Shown here piece by piece: positions 47,762 to 57,699 of a DNA stretch of 64,000 bases (position 1 is its first letter; each line of letters begins with the position of its first letter). The notes under the pieces were generated by a model that made no database searches, had not been told where the DNA came from, and was given only the letters and a program-made list of their open reading frames with translations. The DNA is taken from contig CM064873.1 in assembly GCA_032719365.1 (NCBI GenBank), forward strand, positions 35,007,742-35,071,741. The letters run 5' to 3'. The stretch comes from Prinsepia uniflora. Its lineage: Eukaryota > Streptophyta > Magnoliopsida > Rosales > Rosaceae. The translations under genes were made by a program, and so were the position numbers.

Positions 47762-48233
47762 GTAAGTGAACTAGTTTAGAATCTAGTATATTTGATAAGG
47801 TTTTATCACCAGATATAGCTATATAATCTAGAAACTAACTATTTGATAGTTTTTAGACCTATCAATAGCGTGGGTGACATTAGAATTTAAGTCAAGTCAT
47901 GTGTGAAATTTAATGTTAATTAAAAATCTTTCTAGGGGGATAAAAATGAATTGTGTATCTTTATGCCATGTTGACAGGTATGCATAAATTAGTATGTATT
48001 AAGCCTAATAGCATTAAGCAATAGTTTTAAAGACCTCTAATGTGTGGGTATGTGTAATCTAGCATGCAACCCCCATTCATCATTTAGCCTAATAGTCATA
48101 TGTATTGATATGTAAATGAATGATTATGGATCCTCTATTCATATTCCAAGTATTTTCTAATTTTGTTAGACTTGATCTTGTTATTATTTATTTCTCTATC
48201 TGATGGAAGTCCAAAAATTATTTTGGAGGTTTC
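47762..48233 (+). other. ABC1K pseudogene intron, left part
   Basis: Begins with a consensus GTAAGT donor. AT-rich, no features. Ends in gtttc, the left target duplication of element D. It continues at 60148-60258, where aacag is the acceptor. Confidence 0.6.
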
Positions 48234-50501
48234 TATAACAACTTGAACCCTCGTAAATTGTAATTTCGGAATTTTAATTTTGAATTGATGATTTTGCCCC
48301 TGCAAAAGGTAAAAATTTTGACTTTTGACCCGGGACACTTTTTGGACTTTGACCAAGCTCCGTTCGTAGATCGGGACGTCACGAGTCCATAGACAGGCAG
48401 CACGTCGAAATCGGACGTCGGACGAAAATGTTATGAGTCACGAACGGATACGGGTACTATTTATGTATTACGAGGCGAGTGTATAGTTGTCGCTTTTAGA
48501 TTGGTCCAAAATATCTTAGCGGACCAATGGATGAGTGACAAGCCATTGACCCATTCTCGCATGCCTTTGGATCTGATTTTGGGTTCATGTATCTCATCTC
48601 TTTCATTTCTCTCTGTGTAACCCGAAAGCGAAAAAACACCAAAACACACAAACACTCAAACCACCACATTATACCATCATCTTTTATGTTTAACTGAGAG
48701 AGTGAGAAAGAAGAGCCGACTGCGAGACGGTAGAGACGAGCTGAGCACGGTGGAGGAGTCACGACAAGATGCCCGAAAACCGGTTTTAGACCCAAGATTT
48801 CGAGTTTGATTTTTAGGGCTTTTTAATGGATTCTAATGGTCAAACATGCATCCTAGGGCTTGCACTATCTCACAAAGACCAAAAGCGAAGGTTGAGGTGG
48901 CTGGAGTCGACGGGAAAGGCTGTTTGAAAATCAACCATTATTGTTCATCGTTGGAAGGTAATTTCTAGCTTGTTATTCATGTTTTGATTCGTTAGGTTTG
49001 TTTTAGGGTAGATTCCGAGTCCATAGAAACAAAAATGGCGGAATATGGTGTAGGATTGAAGGAGTTAGAATCAGGTCGGGTCGCGGGTCTAGGTGACACG
49101 TTACAAAAAATTGGGCTGACACGTCGCGAGGTAGAGGATGATGATGTCAGTAAGGTGATGTCATCATCTGTAAAGTTGCCAGACAACGTGGCCAATATGA
49201 GGTTGACACGTGTCAGTTGTTAAGTCCCAGCCAGAACTGACGTGTCAAACACGTGGACCAGTCAGCGTGTGACACTTTGCACGTGTCATATCTGATAGCT
49301 ATCAGATCTGACAGGTGTTAGACCTGTCAGGCTGACGTTAGAGACGATGTCAGCGTTGACTTTGATGACGTTAGCGTTGACAGTTAATCGTGACGTTTGC
49401 GTTGAATAGGAACATTGACCCGAGCGTGGGGGCACATGGGCATGTTGTTTTAGGTCAAATTGGTCACATCGAAAAGGTTTCGACGATCCAAATACAATAG
49501 TGGTTGTTTCGGGTTGATCAGAGATCGTTTGATAGGTCATATAAGGACAGGCCTTTCGATCTTTTTGAGGGTTTAGATTTTGAACTTGTAGAGTCCGTTA
49601 GTGACCTTTCAATGTGTTTTGGATGTGTTTCGACAGGCCCGAAGGCTGGGTTTTAGGTTCGGGGCAGTTACAGCGTAGTCCTGTAGGGCAGCGAGGACCA
49701 GGTGTGAGTGGACCTTTGTGTTATAAAATAACATGAATGCATAACTGTTTTAACTACTCTATTATATGATTTGAATTGAAATACTTTGGTATCATTCATT
49801 GATGGTCTTATGGATTTTAAATGTTAATTACGAAATGTTTTACGTATTACGATGTTTTGGCCTTGAGACTCGTATGGATAATGTGTTGACTTGTTGTGAA
49901 GTCAAACAGAGATTTTGAGAAATGCGTTAAACCATATTTTCACTGGTTTTGACTATTACACTGTACATACCATCCTTATGGGTTATTGTCTCCACTAGAT
50001 GTATCGTAGTATCCTGGAGTAGTCATGGTGCACTGCCTGTGAGGGGCCGCTCCGAGGAGAGGCTCAGGATTAGGAGTGCGAGAGATGGATATCACCTAGG
50101 ACAGTGTCCAGTGATATCACCCAGACACCGGTGGATCCTAGGGAGTACGTGGACTTGAGAACTTGAGTGGCACACGTAGCCTTAGGACCATGACATGATT
50201 GATTAGGCATCTGGGGTGTCGAGGATTGGATATACGGTGTATTGATATTATATTAATTATATTGCTTTATGATACAATTTCCATTTCTTATGATTTGACT
50301 TGAATGCATGCATGATTTGAAAACGGAGGGGAAAACCTTTATTTATTTCCTTAAAATTGTTTTGGAAATATTGTTTCTTTTCAGTCCACTCACTTTTTAA
50401 CTGTTTTCTTGACCCTCTAATCCGTGACAATGAGGCAAGGGCTGACCCGGAGGACGAGGCATAGATACTTGTCGTTGCGCACATTTAAACCCGTTTGGGA
50501 G
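48234..50501 (+). mobile_element. Element D 5' LTR, 3' end deleted
   Basis: Colinear with 57700-59938 and then breaks at 50501, missing the last ~200 bp, the primer site and the gag start. Core near 48394; left half of the palindrome only (48525-48542); arms 49704-49713 and 50384-50393, the second beside ATGCATGCAT. Confidence 0.85.
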
Positions 50502-50502
50502 C

Positions 50503-51240
50503 TACTACGTTTAGTGGGAGAGCCGACCCTGAGGAAGTTCATCAGTGGATCACTCGGCTGGAGTGAATCTTCGCAGTGATGCATTGTCCTGTAAAGGAGC
50601 GAATCCTATTGGCTACATTTTTGTTGGATGGTGCGGCTTACCAGTGGTGGTACGCACTGAAGATGTCGGGCTGGACTATTAATACTGTGATTTATGAGGT
50701 CTTTAGGGAGTGATTCTTGGATCAGTACTACCCATAATCTTTTTGGGAAGCTCGAGAGAATGAGTTTCGCAGCTCTAGCAAGGGATCAAGATTGTTGTAG
50801 AGTATGAGCAGAGTTTTCTGATGTTGTCCCACTTTGCTTCTACGTACGTAAGTAATGAGGCTTACAAGTGTCACCGCTTTGAGTTGGGACTGCGAGGGAA
50901 GATTTGTGCCATAGTGACGACAGGATCTTATACTACTCTAAGAGAGTTGCCAGACACAGTTGTGAGGGTGGAGACTAGTCTACCGGCTCGGCAACAGACT
51001 TCTAGAGATGGACGACGACTGGAGCGTTAGCATTTTAGACCTTCGAGCCATAGGGTTTTGAAGAGAGGCCATTATGGAAGAGCTTCGTCATCGTCAGGCA
51101 GAGGACAGTTCGGAAGGTATGGGAGTCCACAGAGGTTCGGTTTCATGCCACAACAAACTGCTCAGGCTAGTGGTGCATTAGTGGGCTCTACAGATAGGCC
51201 AATGATGTTGACTTCTTAGCTTATGGAGGATTTGGACACT
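50503..51240 (+). pseudogene. gag: Element D gag pseudogene
   Basis: Frame fragments show the Gypsy capsid pattern: HQWITRLE, VMHC, ATFLLDGAAYQWWYALKMSG, then FLDQYYP, with several stops (including early ones at the expected RI and RE positions). Further on, LSHFASTYVSNEAYKCHRFE and a Gly/Ser/Arg-rich tail follow. The zinc knuckle region near 51215-51260 is broken (GHFSKEC-like remains). Compared with element E the layout is the same, but the first ~60 codons are lost. Confidence 0.8.
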
Positions 51241-51379
51241 TTTCTAAGGAGTGCCCGTTGTTGGCTGGTGTTAATGAAGCTGGTCAGAGTTCGGTAACGA
51301 CGGAATGGAACACATCCACGACTTCGGATGCTATCGATGGCAGAGGACAGGGAGGAGCTAGAGGCGGTTACCAAGTATC

Positions 51380-52596
51380 ATGAGGACGTGGTCGGTCGTT
51401 GGGACCACAAGACTGAGTGTTTGCAATTTCCAGGCAGGAGCCCAGGGTAGCTCCACACATTCTTTCATTTCACGAAGTTGTGCCTCTTTGTTGGATAGAG
51501 AGGTGTTCGCACTTAAGTGTGATTTGGGTGTGGGTACACCGACTGGGGATGTTTATGTAGTGAACCAAGTGTTGAGAGATTGCCCTGTAAGGGTAGAATA
51601 GGTGGACTTGGTTGCTAACTTGATACTTTTGGACTTACATGACTTTGATGTCATACTCGGAATGGTTTGGCTGTAGGAGCACTATTCAATTATTAACTGT
51701 TGCAATAAGGGGGTGACCATCTGGAGTCAAGGTCTACCTGAGGTGACTTTCCACGAAGATCTGAGAGTTTCGTCACCTGGAGTCATTTCAGCTCTTACAG
51801 ATAACAAGCTACTAAGGAAGGGTTGTCATGGTTATTTGGTTCACGTAGTGGATACACGTGATACCCCGTTGAGAGCAGAGGATATACCGGTGGTGTAGAA
51901 ATTTCCTGATGTGTTTCTAAAGGATTTACCAGGATTGCCATCATACCGTGAGATTGAGTTCACGATTGATCTACTTCCAGGGGCAGGACCGATATCTCAG
52001 GTGCAGTATCGTATGGCACCGGTTGTGTTGAGGGAACTGAAGGTTCAGTTGTAGGATTTGGTGGATCTGGGATTCATCCAACCTAGTACTTCACCGTGGG
52101 GAGCTCCGGTGTTGTTTATAAGGAAAAATGATGGTAGCCCGCGATTGTACGTAGATTACCGACAACTCAACAAGGTAACGATAAGGAATAAGTATCCCTT
52201 GCTCACGATAGAAGATTTGTTCGATCAGCTAAGAGGGGCTAAGTACATTTTGAAGATTGACCTTCGATCGGGATACCATCAGCTGAGGATTGCTAAGGAG
52301 GATGTTCCGAAGATTTCTTTTTGGACGAGGTATGGGCATTACAAGTTCTTGGTAATGCCATTTGGATTGACGAATATACTAGCTGCATTCATGGATTTGA
52401 TGAACCGGGTATTTAGGTCATACCTGGATAGGTTTATGATTGTATTCATTGACGACATCCTAGCTTACTCAAGGAATGCCAAAGCGCAAGAGAAACATCT
52501 GAGGTTGGTATTGAACAAGCTGAGGATGAACCAGTTATTTACTAAGCTAAGAAAGTGTCAGTTCTGGTTGAATAATATTGACTTTTTGGGCCATGT
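51380..52596 (+). pseudogene. pol: Element D protease and reverse transcriptase pseudogene
   Basis: The protease has THSFIS (51455 region) and DLHDFDVILGM, but the aspartate of the active-site DSGA is lost in a small deletion. RT (52058-52596) has an uninterrupted frame with GFIQPSTSPWGAPVLF, VDYRQLNKVTIRNKYPLL, YHQLRIAKEDVPK, VMPFGLTN and FIDDILAYS, so the catalytic aspartates are kept. The frame ends where LTR-E inserts after FLGH at 52596. Stops at 51599, 51896 and 52052 show it is not functional. Confidence 0.88.
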
Positions 52597-53868
52597 TGTA
52601 ACACCCCGGACTTTTATGAATTGGTAAAGTTGAGGATCTAATGTAAAATGACCATTTTGCCCCTAATTGAAAGGATTTGTAGACTTTTGACTCGAACTGT
52701 GTTTTGAACTTTGACATATGAACACGACGTAGATCGGGACATTATGAGTCTGTAGACAGCCGGCACGCTGGAATCGGAGTCTGGACGGGAAAGTTATGGT
52801 TAGGAATGCGAAAATGACACTATTCATGAAATCCCAGGAATGTTACACTTGGTTGATTCTAATTGGATAAGGACAACCTGGTGGGACCCTTGGATGAGTG
52901 AGAAGTGTCACTCATCCCATTGGTGGGTTTCCCTATGCATTTGGATCTGATTAGGGTTCCTAAAACTAACATTTTCTCTCTTTTTCTACTATCTTCTTCA
53001 TCAATTTCCCTTATCTCTCAAACTCTCCTAATCTGTGAAGGACCAAAACACACAAACACCATACCACCCTAACTTCCATTTCTTCATCATCTCCTAACTC
53101 ATCAGTGACATGGAGTGCATGAGGGTATGAAGGACGACTAAGAAAGGTGGTACACGATGGCGGATCACTGCAGAAGGCGAGGAACTTGAAAAACCCGAAA
53201 CACCTATTTTGACCCAAGATTGGAAATTCATTTTAAGACATGTGTTGATCGATCTAATGGTCCCTAAAATGTTCTAGGGTTCTAGACGATCGATCTGGGC
53301 TTGATTTGAGGATCTACGGTGGCCGGAGTTGGTCGGAAAACTAGTTCAAAGTTCACGACTAACTGTTCATTGACATGCAGGTATGTGTCAGCTTATTTTC
53401 CTAGTTTCAAGCACGTAGATCGATTACTTAGGCTAAGACAAACACGTAGGAAGAAACAAGAACTAAACGATTAAGAAATAAGGGTTCTGGAACCAGGTCG
53501 AGTGGCGGGTCTATGCAACCTGAATAGCAGACCCGTCGAGACGACAGGGACGATGACATCATCAGTTGACGTCATCACCCTATCAGTTGTCAGATGACAT
53601 GGCGTAGTAAGAGAATGACACGTTTCACATGTTAGTGCACAGTCACTGACATGTCAGTGAGGTGGCCCAATTAGTGGCTGCCACGTGTCACTGACATTTT
53701 AGTGATGTGGACCAACTCGTAGCAAACATGTGGCACCTGTCAGTCTGACACGTGTCAGACTTTACACTGTTAGATGATGTCAGCGACTGACATTAGCAGT
53801 GACATCATCGTTGACTTTGACCATTGACCTGATGCCAACGTTGACTTTTACTGACATCAGCATTGATG
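52597..53868 (+). mobile_element. Partial LTR-E inside element D pol
   Basis: Starts TGTAACACCCCGGAC at 52597 after catgt and follows the element E LTR (reverse of 39063 leftwards) for about 1.27 kb: core near 52755, palindrome 52892-52917, and a TGACGTCA/CACGTG block at 53570-53860. It stops abruptly near 53868 in a TGACATCAGCATTGA stretch, where integrase sequence begins. The rest of the LTR, and the RT end, RNase H and integrase start of D, are deleted. Confidence 0.8.
52892..52917. promoter_or_regulatory. LTR palindrome
   Basis: Arms ggatgagtgaga and tgtcactcatcc around ag, one mismatch in 12. Confidence 0.6.
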
Positions 53869-54174
53869 GAGTCTGGGTAATAATGGACAGATTGACGATG
53901 TCGGCACATTTTCTGCTAGTACGTGAAACTTTTAAACCCAATCGGCTAGCTCAGTTGTTCGTGGATGAGATCATTAGCCTACATGGTACGCTAGAGTCGA
54001 TAGTGTCGGATCGGAATTCGCAGTTTACTTTGAGGTTTTGGTGGAGTTTACAAACAGCTCTTGGCACGAGCCTAGACTTTAGCATTGCTTTTTATCCATA
54101 TATGGATGGTCAATTTGTGAGGACCATCCGAAACTTGGAGGATATGATGAGAGCTTGTGTGCTGCAGTTTCAGG
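53869..54174 (+). pseudogene. Element D integrase core fragment
   Basis: GVWVIMDRLTMSAHFLLVRE, then FVDEIISLHG, then SDRNSQFTLRFW, then the region around MDGQFVRTIRNLED. The core aspartates can be placed, but the expected catalytic glutamate (SER in active copies) is valine here. The fragment is cut on the left by the LTR-E join and on the right by solo LTR-B after LQFQ. Confidence 0.82.
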
Positions 54175-56898
54175 TGTAATGACTCGTCCCGAGTTTACAG
54201 GATTAATTAAGGACTAATTAAGGATTATCGGAACTAATCAGGGATTATTCGAGGATTTTCGGACGAATGGGGAAAAATGACAATTTTACTCTTGGGAATG
54301 GGCAAAAAGTTGACTTTTGACTCGAGATATCAAATGCACGAAGACCGAGGATTATTTTTTAGATCAAGACGATACGAGCCTGTAGACTGGCAACACATCG
54401 AAATCGGACGTCGTATGAGGAATTTATGGGTCACAGACGTTTTTGGGTATTATTGCATGATTTACGAGAAAATTGACATTTGTCACTTAGTGGGGCCCAA
54501 ATATTTTGCCATGCCCAATCGATGAGTGACAAGTGTCACTCATCCATTACCATCACCTTATATACATGCATCCTCCATCTTCTTCATCTTTTTTTGTTTC
54601 CTTAACCCGAAACCCTTCCAAATGCAAACACCTAAACACCACCATATCTATCATCCTCTTCTGTGAATACTGAGAGACTGAGAGTGAGGGGCTAGGATGG
54701 ACGGAGAGGCTGAGTGGATGGCGGAGCACGGTAGGGATCATGGTTGGGAAAGGTAAAACCGTAACCAGGTTTGAATTCAAAAATGGAAAATCATGTTTCG
54801 ACGTGTGTTGACTGTTTTGATGGATTGGGTGATGTTCTAGGGATCAAGGCGACTTGATTGGGACTGGTTTCGAGGGAAGTAGTGGCCGAAGTCAACAAGA
54901 ACGGAGGAGGAGCTTCACCGTTACTATTCATCCATAAAACATGTATGATTTACTTCAATTTTCATGGTTTTAATTAGATAGATCAATTCTTGGGGATTAG
55001 AAGATCAATTAGGAAGAAACGGGGATATTTCGACTTGAAATGTTGAAATGGAAACTAGGTCAGGGTCTCAGGTCTACGCGACTCTGTTCAGTCAATCGGG
55101 CTAACCCAGATAGAGGAAGAAAATAAGATGACGTCATCAGACTGTCAGGCTAGGTGGCCCAATAGGAGGATGACACGTGTCATGTTAGTGCCTAGTCAGC
55201 ATTGACATGTTAGTGACGTGGCCCCACGTGTCACTGATATGTCAATGACATGGACCAATGGACTGTTGACACGTGGAAGTGTCAGACCCTGTTAGAGATG
55301 ACGTCATGCTGATGCCAGTAGTGACATCAGCATTGACTTTGACCGTTGACCAGCTGACTTCAGCATTGACCAGTGTTGACTTTTACGTTGATCGGCGCAT
55401 GGGGGCATGTGGGTGCGAATATTGAGGTGGGACTAGATTGGTGATGGTTTTGAGCCGATCAAATATCGTTAGATTGGTGAAATTGAGGTTTTTAGCCTAG
55501 AGAAGCGTGTCCCGAACACGTTGACTTTTTTGGGAATGTTGGTGGTTCTTGATTAGGACTTGTCTAGATGGTTAGTAACCTTTGAGTGTGATTTGGACAG
55601 GTCCGGATGACCCGGAGAGGTTGGTTTAGCCCCGGTAAGGCTTACGACGCGGATTTTAAGGCGCGGCAAGGACGGTCTGTGAGTGGACATTGCTTTCTAA
55701 ATATGATGCATGCATATCTTTTTTATACGTTTTAAATACATGACTTGAGATTCCTTGAGTGCATATGTTGGTGTTATTTGGTATTTACGTATTGGCACGC
55801 ATTTCGAGGTTTATGGTTTTATGATGGATTTATACATGCTTGTGTTTTCAATAATGGATTAATGATAAATGATTTCGGATTTGGAATATGGAATTAGGCT
55901 TGAGACCCATTTGACTTATGAACTATCGGACTTGAATTCCATTTGATTTAATGAGGTATCGGGCTTGAGACCTAGTTGATTTTACTGTATCGGGCTTGAA
56001 GCCCAGTTGGTTATGATAATTGGCATGAGTCCCATTTGTGGTTTATGAAACGTGATTTTGGGTTTGGAGACCCTAATGAGATTTGGATTGAAAATGGTTT
56101 TGGAAAATGGGATTTTTGGAAATGGTTTACAGACATTATATCTCAGGCTGAGACCCTGTTGAAATGGATTTGATTTCGGTTTTCAAACCATACCATCCTA
56201 TGTGTGGATTACACTCCAAGTGTTAGGGACACTGGAGTAGTCACAGAGAATTTCTTGAAAAAGGCTGCTCTACGTGAAAAACCGTAGAGAAATCCAGGAT
56301 TAGGATTTCTGGAGGTTAAAACCTCTGCCCCCCCAAGAAGGGTCATTGACCTGGGTGAACCTTTGGGAGACTCGGCTTGAGACCGAGGGGCACGCGTAGC
56401 TTATGATAATGACATCGATGTCAGGCATCTGGGATGCCAGGTATGGATTAAATATGTTTTATTGGACTGGTTATACAATATTTGGTGGATTTGGGTTGTG
56501 ACCCACATATTTGGTTTTGGGGTGAGTTCGCACGTGATTGGTTTTGGGTTGAGTTCCCACATACTTTGATTTTCTAGTTTTGGGCTAAGGCCCAAATGAT
56601 TTGAGGAAGGAAATGGCTTTGGTGAATAAACGGTTTTATTATATTTGAAATGTGGTTTATCAAACTATTTATTTTCGTCCACTCTCAGCTTTTAATGGTT
56701 TTTAACACCTTTCAGGTTAATTGGGGATGCGGGTAGTAGAAGAGACCGAGACATCACACTCCTTCAAGGATCTTGGCGCACTTTGGAAGCCCCCGAGAGG
56801 GTCAAAGTTTTGGGTTATCCCTTGCCTGGCACGTGGTGTTAGACAGGAGCATGGCACATCCCACGTTAATCCCGGGGGAATTGGGATGGGTCGTGTCA
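54175..56898 (+). mobile_element. Solo LTR-B inside element D integrase
   Basis: TGTAATGACTCG to GGGTCGTGTCA, 2,724 bp, flanks tcagg (54170-54174) and tcaag (56899-56903). The interrupted codons resume as DSWDTLL. It is the best uninterrupted reference for LTR-B: palindrome 54521-54544, TATATA 54559, CACGTG/TGACG block 55120-55390, arms 55679-55688 and 56677-56686 (one mismatch). No coding capacity. Confidence 0.9.
54521..54544. promoter_or_regulatory. LTR palindrome upstream of TATA
   Basis: Arms gatgagtgaca and tgtcactcatc around ag, perfect over 11 bp. A TATATA motif begins 15 bp downstream (54559-54564). Confidence 0.65.
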
Positions 56899-56903
56899 TC
56901 AAG

Positions 56904-57691
56904 ATTCTTGGGATACGCTCTTACCTTTGATGGAGTTCACCTACAATAACAGTCATCTAGAAAATATCGGGATGGCACCGTTTAAGGCACTGTATGGACA
57001 ACAGTGCATGATGCCTATTTGCTGGACTGAGGTAGGCGAGAGGGCAGTTTTGATGTGTCATGATTCGGCCCATCTAACACAATATTATCTGCTTTGGGCC
57101 CATCCAAAGCCACTGAGCTTCCAAAAGGCCTTATGTTAGATAAATACGTGCCCACACATATAAGGCACTTCACATTTCTCTCCCCGAGTGATGTGGGATT
57201 GTTCACTGATCTTGCCTTTCCAAGCTCACGGGTCTTGTTCACCGTTCTTTCTTCCAAGACCGAGTATTACATGATGCCAAATCTCATGAATATGACCCAA
57301 GAGAAGGTCCGGATCATCAAAGAGAATTGAAGGCAGCCCAGGATAGCCAAAAGAGTTACGCCAATCGTCGGATCAGATACCTAGAGTTCGCAGTTGGAGA
57401 TTGGGTCTTCCTGAAGTTATCCCCTTGGAAAGGGATTATCCGATTTGGTAGACATGGAAAGCTGAGTCTCCGTTACATTGGACCGTATGAGATTACAGAA
57501 AGAGTTGGTCTAGAGGCGTACAGATTCTGGATCGAAAGGAAAAGATTTTGAGGAACAAGATGATTCCCCTAGTTAAAGTATTGTGGAGAAACCATGATGT
57601 GGAAGAAGTCACGTGGGAACCAGAGGCCCAAATGAGTGAATAGTATCCACATTTGTTCGAATAAATTTTGAGGATGAAATTTTTGTAAGGA
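56904..57691 (+). pseudogene. Element D integrase end and chromodomain-like C-terminus
   Basis: Reads SWDTLLPLMEFTYNNSH, GMAPFKALYGQQC, CWTEVGERAVL, then the TRIM LTR, then NMTQEKVRIIKE, QKSYANRR, LEFAVGDWVFLKLSPWKG, RYIGPYEITERVG. A deletion near 57525 removes the FHVSxLRKY segment. The tail keeps WRNHDVEEVTWEPEAQ and HLFE in another frame. The order and motifs equal element E. Stops at 57328, 57549 and 57642 inactivate it. Confidence 0.82.
57056..57271 (+). mobile_element. TRIM solo LTR (216 bp) with perfect TSD
   Basis: Starts TGTCATGATTCGGCCCA and ends GAGTATTACA, flanked by tgatg at 57051-57055 and 57272-57276. It contains TATAAGGCACTTC and a GATGTGGGATTG phrase, which are typical of short terminal-repeat retrotransposons in miniature. 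Removing it and one flank restores the integrase frame between VL and MPNLMNM. Confidence 0.85.
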
Positions 57692-57699
57692 ATGTAGAT
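57674..57699 (+). other. Polypurine-type tract of element D
   Basis: The block gaggatgaaatttttgtaagg followed by aatgtaga directly precedes the 3' LTR at 57700. It is less purine-pure than in element A. Confidence 0.5.
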
